Assembly: GCA_039818825.1 (NCBI GenBank)
Contig: JBCBTD010000030.1
Location: forward strand, 1 to 50,557
Origin: JBCBTD01 sp039818825
Lineage (GTDB): Bacteria; Pseudomonadota; Alphaproteobacteria; Geminicoccales; Geminicoccaceae
Reading direction: 5' to 3'
DNA: 50,557 bases
In this document: one piece after another, positions 7,033 to 15,670 of the stretch
How the letters are laid out: every line of letters starts with the position of its first letter
Position numbering within the stretch: position 1 is the first letter of the stretch
The notes under the pieces: model-generated
Seen by the model: the letters and a program-made list of their open reading frames with translations, nothing else
Told to the model about the DNA's origin: nothing
The model's database searches: none
Position numbers and translations under genes: made by a program

Positions 7033-9444
7033 ATGTCATGCTCTCCAACCATCCGCATGTCTGCACGAGGTTCCGCGAGACGTGACGCGGTGGCGAGCCG
7101 CCGGTTGCTCGACCGCCTGACGACGCAAGCACTCAGTTGCGCGGCGTGGGACGGTCTGTGGGTGGCGACCGGGGAGCTGGAGCCGTGCACCGACGTCCCG
7201 GATGGTTTCCATACGCCCAGCGCCGACGCCGTGACTCGGCTGACGCGCCTCGGGTGTCTGCGCGTCGACTGTTTCGGCCCTCAGGCGCTCGGCGTGTTGA
7301 GTGGCGAGGTGGTCCGCGACGTCGACTGCGCCGAAGAGTTCCGGATCGAGGGCTGCTGCATGTCGCTCGCCAGCGATGGCAGCAACCGGATCTCCACCAA
7401 CGGCGTCGGTGCCGCCTATCGGCCGCGCGTCGCCTACGTCGTCCACCTCGAGCTAGCGGAACCGACGACCGGTCGGGCGTCCTTGTTGATCCAGCGCCTC
7501 TACACCCGCCCTCGCCCACTCATGACCCCCGCCTCCGATGCGTCGACCTCGGCCACCACCGGCATGGTCGAGGCCAGCGCGGTCTATCGTGTCGAATGCG
7601 CGAGCGAACTACCGGCCGCGTTCCGGCGATTGGACATCCATTGCGCGGTCGCCGAACCGAGCGGCGATGGTGACCATCGAACGGCTGCGCTCGCCGCGTT
7701 CGGGGTGACGCCGACGACACTCCGTGAGGCACATACGCCGATCCAGGCGGTGGGATCCTCATCCCTGACGGCGATCCCCACGGCGCTGCGCAACGCGGGT
7801 ATATGGAGTACGACCCGGGTTTCGAGCGCCCGGCGCGGGGCGGAGCCCGGTGCCAGGCTGGCCGCTGCGCTCGTCGCGATCGCCGCCACCGGCGACGACG
7901 ACCTCGAGGCTGTGGCAGAGATCGGTGCCTGGTCCGAAGACGAGATCGACCAAGCGATCGTCGCAACGACGTCGGCCGGCCCGAACGAGCCGCCCGGCCC
8001 GGCGCCGTGGACCGCCTCGATCGTGCTCGCACCGCGATTCGCCGAGCGTCCCCATGCCATCGGCACGATGTTCAGCTCGCGCAACCGCCCGCGACGCGGC
8101 TGTGCCGTCTTCTACGACCCTGCTGGCGATGGCGCCTGGACGGCGGGCGATGCGCGGCGGGCACTGACCTTCGCGGCGATGCACGAGCTCGGCCATCTGC
8201 TCAATCTCCTGCATTGCTTCCAAGCCGAGGAGACCCGCCACCGGCGACAGCCGCAGCGGCCGGACGGCCTGACCTGGATGAACTATCCGAACCGGTTTCC
8301 GTTCGGCCTCGACCTACCGCCCGACGACCAAGCCATGTGTCGAGACGCCTTTTGGCAGCGCTTCGAGGGCGAGTTCGGTCGCGAAGACCTGATGCATCTT
8401 CGCCATGGCTGGAGCCACGACGTCCGACCGGGCGGCGCCGCCGAGCCGCTGATGAACGTCACCGCCGATAGTCCCTATGGTGACATCGGCCTGGAAGAGG
8501 CCAACGCCGGTGGCTTCGAGGCGCCGTTGCTTCTGGGCAGCGACACGGACCTCCTGGCGCTGCTCAGCACCGACGCCATCGAGCCCAGGCGCGACGCCGA
8601 CGAGCCCGAGCTGCACGTTCACCTGCCTGACGACGTCGAACTCGGCGAGCCGGTGCTCGGTTGGGCGGAGCTGCGCAGCCCTGGATCGGCACCGCTGTTG
8701 ATCCACCACGCCTGGGACCTCTGCTCGGGCCGCCTCCGCCTGCGCATCGAAACCGACCATGCGGAGCCGGTCACGTTCGAGCCCCATCGCCGGGACTGCA
8801 GCTCGACGACGGCGTGGTTGCCGGCCGGCCAGTCGACGACCACGCCGCTCCAAGTGAGCTACGGTGCCACCAGCTACTTCACGGTCGCCGGCACCTACGC
8901 CCTGCGCTTCCAGTACGGTGACACGCTCGTCGCCACTCACTGGCTGCGGGTTCACCCGACGAGTGCCGTCGCCAGCAGCGGGCTCAACCAGCTGCAGCGG
9001 ACCGATGGCTTCGGGCTGTCGCTGCTTCGACACGAGGCGCCAGCGGTGGCCGAAGCCGGTCTCGCGGCGCTCGGCAGCCCGGTCGCCGCCCTGCCGAGCC
9101 AGCTCCAGCGCGCCATCGCCACGTTCGAGGCGTTCCAGACCCTCCGTACGGCACGCAACGAGCAAGACGTCCGTCGCCAGGCCGCCGACCTGATGTATCG
9201 GGTCGGCGAGGATTCCGGCTCTCCCGGAGGGGCCTGTCGCTGGCGGGACCATGTCAGCCTACTCCACGGCGTCGCCCGCACCGTGCTGCGGCGGAACGAT
9301 CTCCCGGCCCGCGCAACCGCCGAGATCGCGCTCGCTGCCGCCGGAACCAGCCTCCAGCTCTGCTCTTCGCGACGCGCGGAGCTTGCCACCACCCGCACGG
9401 CCAGGGCCATCCGCAAGGTCGCGGAAGCCATCGCCGAGTGGTGA
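7033..9444 (+). CDS. Large metzincin-type zinc metalloprotease of unknown substrate
   Basis: 803 residues from ATG 7033; later starts at 7057 (ATG) or 7090 (GTG) are possible, and the ribosome site is weak. The zinc motif MHELGHLLNLLH (His384, Glu385, His388, His394) has metzincin HExxHxxxxxH spacing, with Asn where metzincins usually have Gly, and WMNYPNRF at about 415-422 supplies the Met-turn. DLMHLRHGWSHDV follows at about 452-464. Residues ~525-640 look like an Ig-type beta sandwich, and the last ~120 residues are helical. No signal peptide or membrane helix is seen, so it is probably cytoplasmic or exported by other means. It is first in an operon with a duplicated-domain protein, YcaO and TfuA (45-base gap), so it could process a modified peptide, but that is inference. 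The ~320 N-terminal residues match nothing I know. Confidence 0.8.
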   Translation: MSCSPTIRMSARGSARRDAVASRRLLDRLTTQALSCAAWDGLWVATGELEPCTDVPDGFHTPSADAVTRLTRLGCLRVDCFGPQALGVLSGEVVRDVDCAEEFRIEGCCMSLASDGSNRISTNGVGAAYRPRVAYVVHLELAEPTTGRASLLIQRLYTRPRPLMTPASDASTSATTGMVEASAVYRVECASELPAAFRRLDIHCAVAEPSGDGDHRTAALAAFGVTPTTLREAHTPIQAVGSSSLTAIPTALRNAGIWSTTRVSSARRGAEPGARLAAALVAIAATGDDDLEAVAEIGAWSEDEIDQAIVATTSAGPNEPPGPAPWTASIVLAPRFAERPHAIGTMFSSRNRPRRGCAVFYDPAGDGAWTAGDARRALTFAAMHELGHLLNLLHCFQAEETRHRRQPQRPDGLTWMNYPNRFPFGLDLPPDDQAMCRDAFWQRFEGEFGREDLMHLRHGWSHDVRPGGAAEPLMNVTADSPYGDIGLEEANAGGFEAPLLLGSDTDLLALLSTDAIEPRRDADEPELHVHLPDDVELGEPVLGWAELRSPGSAPLLIHHAWDLCSGRLRLRIETDHAEPVTFEPHRRDCSSTTAWLPAGQSTTTPLQVSYGATSYFTVAGTYALRFQYGDTLVATHWLRVHPTSAVASSGLNQLQRTDGFGLSLLRHEAPAVAEAGLAALGSPVAALPSQLQRAIATFEAFQTLRTARNEQDVRRQAADLMYRVGEDSGSPGGACRWRDHVSLLHGVARTVLRRNDLPARATAEIALAAAGTSLQLCSSRRAELATTRTARAIRKVAEAIAEW

Positions 9445-9489
9445 TCGACGACCAACGGCCCACGTCCACTTCCAGCGAAAGTCAATCTC

Positions 9490-9948
9490 ATGGCTGACCT
9501 GCTCCTCCGCCTCGGCGGCCGCCTCTACCGCGCCGACACTTCGGAACTCGTCGAAGTCGCCGACGTGGACATTGCCGAGCGGGCGAGCCGCCCGCCCTTC
9601 CTCGTCAGGCTCGGGTTCGCGGCCTGGTGCGACGACGCGCGAACGCTGACCAACGACCCGGTGGCGTTCGACGGCGCCGAGCTGGACGCGGCGGCAGCGC
9701 CGCCGAGCACCGCGGAGATGCAGGCCCTGCTCAAGCTCCTGGTCGTCGTTCGCCATCGCGGCGCGCTACGCCTCCTCGACGGGATCGATGCCACCCGCCA
9801 CCTCGTCCAGATCAACGATTCCGCCTCGCGGCAGCTCAACGCGCGATCGGTTCAAAGCCCGTTCCTCGTCGGCCTGTCGTTCGCGGCGGCGGTCCCGGAC
9901 CAGGACGTGTTGCGCAACCCGACGGACGCGAGCATGGCCGAGCTCTGA
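9490..9948 (+). CDS. Two-repeat protein of unknown function, possible YcaO/TfuA partner or substrate
   Basis: 152 residues, not recognised as a known family. It appears to be an internal duplication: PPFLVRLGFAAWCDD at about residues 37-51 matches SPFLVGLSFAAAVPD at about 122-136, in halves of roughly 75 residues each, and both halves end in AEL. It has one Cys and no signal peptide or membrane segment. ATG 9490 follows the protease gene by 45 bases, and the stop overlaps the start region of YcaO. Because the operon shows no short RiPP precursor, this protein could be the substrate, a leader-binding partner or an unrelated structural subunit. Sequence alone does not decide. Confidence 0.75.
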   Translation: MADLLLRLGGRLYRADTSELVEVADVDIAERASRPPFLVRLGFAAWCDDARTLTNDPVAFDGAELDAAAAPPSTAEMQALLKLLVVVRHRGALRLLDGIDATRHLVQINDSASRQLNARSVQSPFLVGLSFAAAVPDQDVLRNPTDASMAEL

Positions 9949-11048
9949 ACCCGACGAAGGCCACCCGCGCGCTCAGGCAACGGCTTCGCGCGCACCTGCC
10001 GCAACTCGGCATCACGAGAGTCGCCGATCTCACCGACCTGGACGTGATCAGCGTGCCGGTGTTCGGCGCGGTGCGGCCGGCCGGGCGCAGCCTCTCGGTC
10101 AGTCAGGGCAAAGGGCTCACCGACGACGCGGCGTGGGTCGGCGCCGTGTTCGAGGCGATCGAACTCGATGCCGCCGAGCGGTGCACGGCAGCGCACGGAG
10201 CGCGCGTGGCCAGCGAAATCGCCATCAGCACGTTCACGCCCCTGGACGTCGGGCTGCCGTTCTCGCCCGCGTGGCGCGGCGACTGGATCGACGCAGTGGA
10301 CGCTGCGAGCGGCGAACCCTTGGCGGTACCATTCGACATGGTGACGCTCGATCTCACCCGGCCCTCCGCTCTGCCGGCATGGACGAGGACCAGCAACGGC
10401 CTCGGCGCTGGGCCGACTAGGCGCCATGCCCTCGTCCACGCGATCCTGGAGGTGGTCGAACGCCACGCGCTGGTGCGCAGCCGACGAGATCGAGACGCCC
10501 CGAGGCGGCTGGACGTCGCCGAGGCGTCTTCCCGACCGCTGCGCGATCTCGGCGACCTGCTGGCAAGCGCGGGGCTCGCACCGCGCGTCTGGCTGCTGCC
10601 GGGCGTGGCCGGCCTGTTCACGGCGAAGGCGAGGCTGCCGGCGGCACCACCGTCCACGGCGACCGTGTACGGCGCTGCGGCCGACGTCGACCCGGCACGG
10701 GCGGCGTTGCGGGCGCTGCTCGAGTGCGTCCAATCGCGGATCACCCGGCTGTCGGGCGCTCGAGATGATCTTGCACCTGCAGACTACCAGGACAATGAAG
10801 ACACGCGCCTCGCCATGCGGTTGCGCGAAGCCCGGGTCGAGGTGTCGTCGGCCTGGCCGGAGCCCACCTCGCTGGACACTGCCGGCACCGTGGAGCCCGA
10901 GGATATCGTCGGTCGGCTGCGCCGAGAGGGCGTCGGCCGCATCGCCGTGATCGACCTCGCCAGCCCGGTCGAAGGTGCACACGTCGTGAAGGTGCTGATC
11001 AATGGCTTCGCGGATGCCTTCGCCCGGCGCGCCGATCTTGCGGCATGA
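9945..11048 (+). CDS. YcaO-domain protein (ATP-dependent peptide cyclodehydratase / thioamidation component)
   Basis: About 367 residues. YcaO enzymes activate a backbone amide with ATP; with TfuA partners they install thioamides. Visible family motifs are GITRVADLTDLD at the N-terminus, LSVSQGKGL, AVFEAIELDAAER with the Mg/ATP-binding glutamates, SNGLGAGPTRRHALVHAILE followed by VVERHAL, and the late VVKVLINGFADAF. No E1-like or ocin-ThiF partner is seen, as expected for TfuA-dependent members. The start is a problem: homology begins at about 9950 but no ATG, GTG or TTG in frame lies there. CTG 9945 is used here. ATG 9934 is one frame off, and GTG 9627 would overlap the previous gene by 322 bases. 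A frameshift or a base error is possible. TfuA overlaps its stop by 4 bases. Confidence 0.88.
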   Translation: MNPTKATRALRQRLRAHLPQLGITRVADLTDLDVISVPVFGAVRPAGRSLSVSQGKGLTDDAAWVGAVFEAIELDAAERCTAAHGARVASEIAISTFTPLDVGLPFSPAWRGDWIDAVDAASGEPLAVPFDMVTLDLTRPSALPAWTRTSNGLGAGPTRRHALVHAILEVVERHALVRSRRDRDAPRRLDVAEASSRPLRDLGDLLASAGLAPRVWLLPGVAGLFTAKARLPAAPPSTATVYGAAADVDPARAALRALLECVQSRITRLSGARDDLAPADYQDNEDTRLAMRLREARVEVSSAWPEPTSLDTAGTVEPEDIVGRLRREGVGRIAVIDLASPVEGAHVVKVLINGFADAFARRADLAA

Positions 11049-11773
11049 GCACGTGGTTGTTCGCGGGCCCATCGATCTGGCCGGACGCCAGGACGCTGCC
11101 GCCGGCGACCAAGCTAGCGCCGCCGATCGCGGCGGGAGACGTCTACCGTGCGGTGGCCGCCGGCGCCTCCCGGATCGCCATCGTCGACGGTCTGTTCGGT
11201 GATCAGCCGAGCGTGCGCCACAAGGAGATCATGTGGGCGCTGGAGCGGGGCATCCCGGTCGTCGGCAGTTCCAGCATGGGCGCGCTGCGGGCGGCGGAAC
11301 TCCTGCCCTTCGGCATGATCGGGATCGGGCGCGTGTTCGCCGCTTTCGCAGCCGGCGATCTGGAGCGCGACGGCGATGTCGCCGTGCTGCACGCGCCCGC
11401 CTACATGCGCTGGCAACCGCTGACGATCGCCGTCGTCGACGTCATTGCACGGTTGGAACGCGCGGCACGCCGGCTGGCGATCGGCCCGCACGAATTGGAG
11501 CCGTGGATCGTCGCTGCGAGAGCGATACCGTTCCGCGAGCGGACCACGGAGCGCATCGGCGAGGCGCTTCGAGGCTGTACCGGTTTGCACGCCGGAGCCG
11601 CGGAGCTTGCGGCCCTGGCACTGGACGACACGTACTCGCAGAAATACCATGACGCGCTCGCCTTGATCGACGCGCTCCACAGCCCGACGGCTGCCCCACT
11701 GGCGACGAACCGTCCGCCGACGGTGTTCGAGGAGGCCGCACGACGCGACGCGACGCCCGACTCAGACGGGTAG
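11045..11773 (+). CDS. tfuA: TfuA-like protein, YcaO partner
   Basis: 242 residues. TfuA proteins partner YcaO enzymes in thioamide formation (thioviridamide RiPPs; glycine thioamidation of methyl-coenzyme M reductase), probably by handling the sulfur donor. Family features are the N-terminal FAGPSIW, DVYRAVAAGASRIAIVDGLF, RHKEIMWALERGIPVVGSSS and MGALRAAEL with the conserved Ser-Met-Gly-Ala-Leu-Arg-Ala stretch. ATG 11045 overlaps the YcaO stop as ATGA, so the two are translationally coupled. Its 3' end overlaps the 3' end of the opposite-strand SARP regulator by 12 bases. Confidence 0.92.
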   Translation: MSTWLFAGPSIWPDARTLPPATKLAPPIAAGDVYRAVAAGASRIAIVDGLFGDQPSVRHKEIMWALERGIPVVGSSSMGALRAAELLPFGMIGIGRVFAAFAAGDLERDGDVAVLHAPAYMRWQPLTIAVVDVIARLERAARRLAIGPHELEPWIVAARAIPFRERTTERIGEALRGCTGLHAGAAELAALALDDTYSQKYHDALALIDALHSPTAAPLATNRPPTVFEEAARRDATPDSDG

Positions 11774-13834
11774 GCCGGCGATCCCGAGGCCTGCCTCGAA
11801 GTACGCGCGGTCGTCGTCGCGCGCGAACGGCAGATGCTCGCGGAGCCAAGGCATCAGTCGCTCGGGCGCGAACGGTTCGGGCCCGACCCAAAGATCGGTG
11901 GCCAGGGTCAAGGCGGAGCGAATCGCCTCGCGGGCGCGATCCAGATCGCCGGCATGCGCCGCGGCGGCGCCGACCCAAACACTTCGCTTGACGTCGACCG
12001 CCCTCAGCTTGGTCGCCGCAGCGAGCGCGCTCTCCGGATCCCGTTTGAGCAGGTGAATCTCCAACGCATCGGCCCAACGCTGCTCCAACACGCGCGGATC
12101 GAGCTGGAACGCGCGGTCCAGGCTCCAAGCCGCGCGTTCGGTGTCGCCCAGATACATGAAGGCGGTCGCTGCGTCGGTCAGGCGCTCCGGGTGATATGGA
12201 TTGAGCTCCAGCGCCTGCTCGATGTGCCAACGCGCCTCTTGGAACGAACGCTGGCGAAGGTGACACCAGCCGATGACGAAGTTGGCCGCGGCGGACTGCG
12301 GCTGCAGATGGTAGGCGCGGACGGCAAGCTCCAGGGCCCGCGCCCGTGCAGGTGCTGGATCGGCACCAACCTCGGTCTCCAGCAACTGCGTGTTGAGCAA
12401 CCGCACCAGATAGACCGTGGCGATCAGGTTGTGCGGGTCGGTCTCGACTGCCTTGGTCAACAGCTCCACGGCAGCCCGCAACCGATCCCGTTGCGGCATG
12501 ATGTCGACGAGGTCGCGGGCTTTCGCAAAGCACCGGTAGGCCTCGGCTTGACGTTCCTGCGAGACCGCCTGCTGTGCAGCGACGTGGCGAATGATCCCGG
12601 CGAGTGCCGCCGCACCCATCCGCGCCGTGGCGTCGTCCGACAACGGCGTCGCCCTACCGACGGCCATGTCGAAACGCTCCGACCAGAGCCGCACGGGCGA
12701 ATCAGGTGCGTGCAACCAGAGATGGATCCGGACGCGCTCGCCCATGCTCGACAAGCGCCCGTCGAGAACCACGTCGACCGAATCCGTGTCGTCGACCGCG
12801 CCAGCAATGACGTCGACCTCGTCCGATCGCTCGAGGAAGAACGCCAAATCGTCCACCAACACCGACGCGAGCGCGGCCGCGCCACCCTCACCGCCGTCAG
12901 TCTTGAACGGGCTGACCAGGACGTGCGGTCGAAGGCTACGCCTTCCGGCCCCCGAGACAGCGGTAGGTGCGGTCGCTGCTGCGGGCGCCACCAGAGCCGC
13001 CGCGCCAGTTTCGGCGATGGGCGGGAGGGCGGGGCTCTCACCGAGGCCGAGCGCGACCTCCCGGGTCGCTTGGTCCGGCGCAACGCCGAACTCGGTCTGG
13101 AACAAGCGCTCCAGGCTTGCATAGTGCGCCGCGGCGGCGCCGGTCCGCCGGTCGCCGCGTAAATCGTCCATCAGCAAACGGTGTGCTTCCTCGCGGGTCG
13201 GATCGAGCTGGACGATCAGCCGCGCCAACTGCATCCGCTGGCTGCGGTCTTCCGTCCGCTGCAACACACCTGTCGCGGCTTCGAGGAACGTGTCCCGGCG
13301 GGTCAGCCGCTCGTCGCGCAACCACTCGTCGAACGCCGGAGTAACACCGTCCAGGTCCTGCATCAGATCGGACTGCCAGGACTGCAGCCGTGCTTCGACG
13401 GCGCCGGGGTCCGCTGTCCGCAGGAATGCCGGATCGGCAACCGCATCCACGCCGAGGACGTCGATCGCAAGGCTCACGGTGGTCCGCGCCGCGATCAGCG
13501 CATCGGCAAGGGCTGCGACGTCCATGGCCTTGCGCAGCTCGTGGAGCGCCTGGCGAACGGAGGCCCGCGCCTGGGCCTCGCCGCGATCACCCCACAAGAC
13601 GTCGCCGAGCCGCGCGCGGGTAACCGTCGCCTCCGGGCTCAGCGCCAACAAGGCGATGATCGCCCGGTTCTTGCGCGCCGGGATCGAAACTTCGCATCGC
13701 CCTGGGCCGAACAAGCGAACCGGCCCGACCAACCGTAGCGCGTAGGCGTCTGGCGCCATCGGCTGCGGCTGGTCGCCGGTCGGCTCCGACCAGGCATCGA
13801 TCGCGGACGGTTGGGGATTGGAGGCGGCGCACAT
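11762..13834 (-). CDS. SARP/BTAD-type transcriptional regulator with TPR domain
   Basis: 690 residues. An OmpR-like winged-helix DNA-binding domain (about residues 33-110; SIPARKNRAIIALLALSP then ARLGDVLWGDR and SVRQALHELRKAM) is followed by a bacterial transcriptional activator domain (about 150-250; EAHRLLMDDLRGDRRTGAAA). A central TolB/CyaE-like segment comes next (VLVSPFKTDGGEGG, about 310-400), then C-terminal TPR helices (for example HIEQALELNPYHPERL). Such proteins act as single-component activators, here probably of a nearby accessory locus. The gene starts 13 bases after the EamA transporter gene and converges with the YcaO/TfuA operon. The ligand and target promoter are unknown. Confidence 0.85.
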   Translation of the reverse strand: MCAASNPQPSAIDAWSEPTGDQPQPMAPDAYALRLVGPVRLFGPGRCEVSIPARKNRAIIALLALSPEATVTRARLGDVLWGDRGEAQARASVRQALHELRKAMDVAALADALIAARTTVSLAIDVLGVDAVADPAFLRTADPGAVEARLQSWQSDLMQDLDGVTPAFDEWLRDERLTRRDTFLEAATGVLQRTEDRSQRMQLARLIVQLDPTREEAHRLLMDDLRGDRRTGAAAAHYASLERLFQTEFGVAPDQATREVALGLGESPALPPIAETGAAALVAPAAATAPTAVSGAGRRSLRPHVLVSPFKTDGGEGGAAALASVLVDDLAFFLERSDEVDVIAGAVDDTDSVDVVLDGRLSSMGERVRIHLWLHAPDSPVRLWSERFDMAVGRATPLSDDATARMGAAALAGIIRHVAAQQAVSQERQAEAYRCFAKARDLVDIMPQRDRLRAAVELLTKAVETDPHNLIATVYLVRLLNTQLLETEVGADPAPARARALELAVRAYHLQPQSAAANFVIGWCHLRQRSFQEARWHIEQALELNPYHPERLTDAATAFMYLGDTERAAWSLDRAFQLDPRVLEQRWADALEIHLLKRDPESALAAATKLRAVDVKRSVWVGAAAAHAGDLDRAREAIRSALTLATDLWVGPEPFAPERLMPWLREHLPFARDDDRAYFEAGLGIAGLPV

Positions 13835-13847
13835 GGGTCCGGCGTCT

Positions 13848-14741
13848 TCAGGGCCGATCGAGCGCCGGCATCGCTGGCGCGATGCTGCGATGTCGGCTCC
13901 AGCTCGCCAGAAACGACGCGCCGACGATGCAGAACGTGCCGAGCAGCACCACCCCCGTCAGCGGCTCGGCGAAGACCACGGCACCGATCAGGAACGCCGT
14001 TGGCAACTGGACGTACTCGAACGGGGCCAGCAGTTCCGGAGGCGCCAAGCGATAGGCGCGCATGATCATCAGCTGCGCGAGACTACCGATGGCGGCAAGA
14101 CCGACGAGGCCGAGCCATTGGGTCGGCGTCGGGGCCACCCAGCTCAGCGCCGCGGGGATCGCGAGGCAGGCGGCGGTCAGCAACGTGCCAAGCAGCAGCA
14201 ATGGCCCGTCGCCTTCCCGCTGGACGATCGCGCGGATGACCAGCGCACAACCAGCCGCCATGGTCGCAGCAGCGAGCGCAACGGCGCCAGCCGTCGTGAA
14301 CATGCCCCAGCCCGGCTGCAGAATGACCAGAACGCCGATCAAGCCAAGTGCCGTGGCACACAGTTTCCGCGGCGTCAGGGGACGCCCGAACCAGCAAGCC
14401 GCAAGCACGACGATCGCCAGTGGCTCGACGAACAACAGTGCAGCAGCCTCGGCCAGCGGCAGCTTGGCGTAAGCGTAGAAGGCGCCGACGAGCGCCAGAC
14501 CAGCGAGCGCCGCGCGCAGCATGTGCAAACCGAGATGGTGGGTAGCGGCCAACCGCAATGCCGGACGCCCGGCGACCAGCAAGACCACGGGGGCCGCCAG
14601 GAGAAAACGGAGAAAGGCGATCTGCACCGCGGGCAACGTGCTGCCCAGCGCCTTGGCCATGGCGCCCATGGTGGCAATGAGGATGCAACCGACGATGGCC
14701 AACATCGCCGCCACCGGCCAAGACGACCCATGGCCCCTCAT
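13848..14741 (-). CDS. EamA/DMT-family transporter
   Basis: 297 residues with about ten hydrophobic helices in two EamA repeats (the first from AAMLAIVGCILIATMGAMAK, the second from ALGLIGVLVILQPGWG). It is an inner-membrane drug/metabolite transporter with unknown substrate. ATG 14741 gives an N-terminus right before the first helix; an upstream start at 14849 would add residues unlike the family. It is followed after 13 bases by the SARP regulator gene, so the two are probably co-transcribed, which hints that the transported compound and the regulated locus are related. That link is inference. Confidence 0.88.
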   Translation of the reverse strand: MRGHGSSWPVAAMLAIVGCILIATMGAMAKALGSTLPAVQIAFLRFLLAAPVVLLVAGRPALRLAATHHLGLHMLRAALAGLALVGAFYAYAKLPLAEAAALLFVEPLAIVVLAACWFGRPLTPRKLCATALGLIGVLVILQPGWGMFTTAGAVALAAATMAAGCALVIRAIVQREGDGPLLLLGTLLTAACLAIPAALSWVAPTPTQWLGLVGLAAIGSLAQLMIMRAYRLAPPELLAPFEYVQLPTAFLIGAVVFAEPLTGVVLLGTFCIVGASFLASWSRHRSIAPAMPALDRP

Positions 14742-14799
14742 GTCAGCATGCGGTGTGATCGGCTTGACCTCGATGAAAACGCGAACGCAACGACAACAA

Positions 14800-14827
14800 T
14801 TTCTACCTATGATTGATGATTGCACAA
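14800..14827 (-). promoter_or_regulatory. Candidate promoter for the EamA-SARP transcript
   Basis: In the only AT-rich patch of this intergenic region the minus strand carries TTGTGC (14822-14827) and TAGAAA (14800-14805) with a 16-base spacer, a partial match to a sigma-70 promoter. It lies about 60 bases upstream of the EamA start. Support is only positional and compositional. Confidence 0.25.
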
Positions 14828-14937
14828 GCCTGTTCATTGGTGGCTGCAACCGACCAGCCGCGCCGACCGCACCCCATGAGGTACGCGTGGACGCGGCGTC
14901 GTTCGCTCGCCGGCTTGGCCGAAGCCCGCGGTCACGG

Positions 14938-15621
14938 TCAGCGGAGAACTTGCTGCTGCATGATCGAGTAGACGCCGTCGCCGACGATCACGTGCTCCAG
15001 CAGGTCGATGTCGAGCGCGGCCAGGGTCGACTGGAGCTTGCGGGTCATGACCTCGTCGATGTCCGACGGCGACAGCCGACCGGACGGGTGGTTGTGCGCC
15101 ATGATCATGGCGGCAGCCTGGTGCTCCATGCAGCGACCGACGACCTCGCGGACCGTCAGCGGGCACCGGTCGACGGTGCCGACTGCCAGCACCTCGACCG
15201 CCACGAGGCGGAGGTCGGCGTCGAGAAACAGTCCCAACACGGCCTCATCTTTGCGGTAGCGGAGTTCGTCCGCGAGGAAGTCCATCAAGGCGTCGGGGCT
15301 GTCGATCCGCACCCGCTCAGGCAGCCGCTCGCGGAGCGTCGCCCGGTGCACGGCGAGGGTCGCCTTCATCACTGCGACCGCGGCGGTGGGAAGGTCGCGC
15401 TTCAGGTCGCCGGGTGTTGCCCGGAGCACCGCCCCGAGCGAGCCGAAACGACCAAGCAATCGCGCGGCCATCTCGCCTGCATCGCCGCTGACACCAGCAT
15501 AGCTCAACAAAGTGCCAAGAACCCGAACCGCGGCACTGTCATCGGAGCCAACAGTCGCCGCGTCACGACCATTCGTCTCGAAACGGTTGGCGGCGAAATC
15601 ATCGAAAGTGAGCGTCGTCAT
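14938..15621 (-). CDS. radC: RadC/JAB-type metalloprotease-fold protein
   Basis: 227 residues. The C-terminal MPN+/JAB domain has the zinc signature MAHNHPSGRLSPSDID near residues 184-199; the N-terminal part is helical with a degenerate HhH-like segment (LLGRFGSLGAVLRATPGDL). RadC proteins are widespread, and their role in DNA metabolism or defence islands is unsettled. ATG 15621 was chosen for its Shine-Dalgarno (GAGGAAG about 8 bases upstream); an upstream extension reads through a repeat-rich leader. The first ~45 residues differ from ordinary RadC. The leader carries several short direct and inverted repeats, which suggests specific regulation. Confidence 0.85.
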   Translation of the reverse strand: MTTLTFDDFAANRFETNGRDAATVGSDDSAAVRVLGTLLSYAGVSGDAGEMAARLLGRFGSLGAVLRATPGDLKRDLPTAAVAVMKATLAVHRATLRERLPERVRIDSPDALMDFLADELRYRKDEAVLGLFLDADLRLVAVEVLAVGTVDRCPLTVREVVGRCMEHQAAAMIMAHNHPSGRLSPSDIDEVMTRKLQSTLAALDIDLLEHVIVGDGVYSIMQQQVLR

Positions 15622-15670
15622 TTGTGGCTTCCTCTGTATCGGCCACTGAACACGGCGCTGATGGTGCGAG

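Noticed and set aside
11834..13162. Plus-strand open frame opposite the SARP regulator
   Set aside because: Antisense shadow; the minus strand shows clear wHTH, BTAD and TPR domains.
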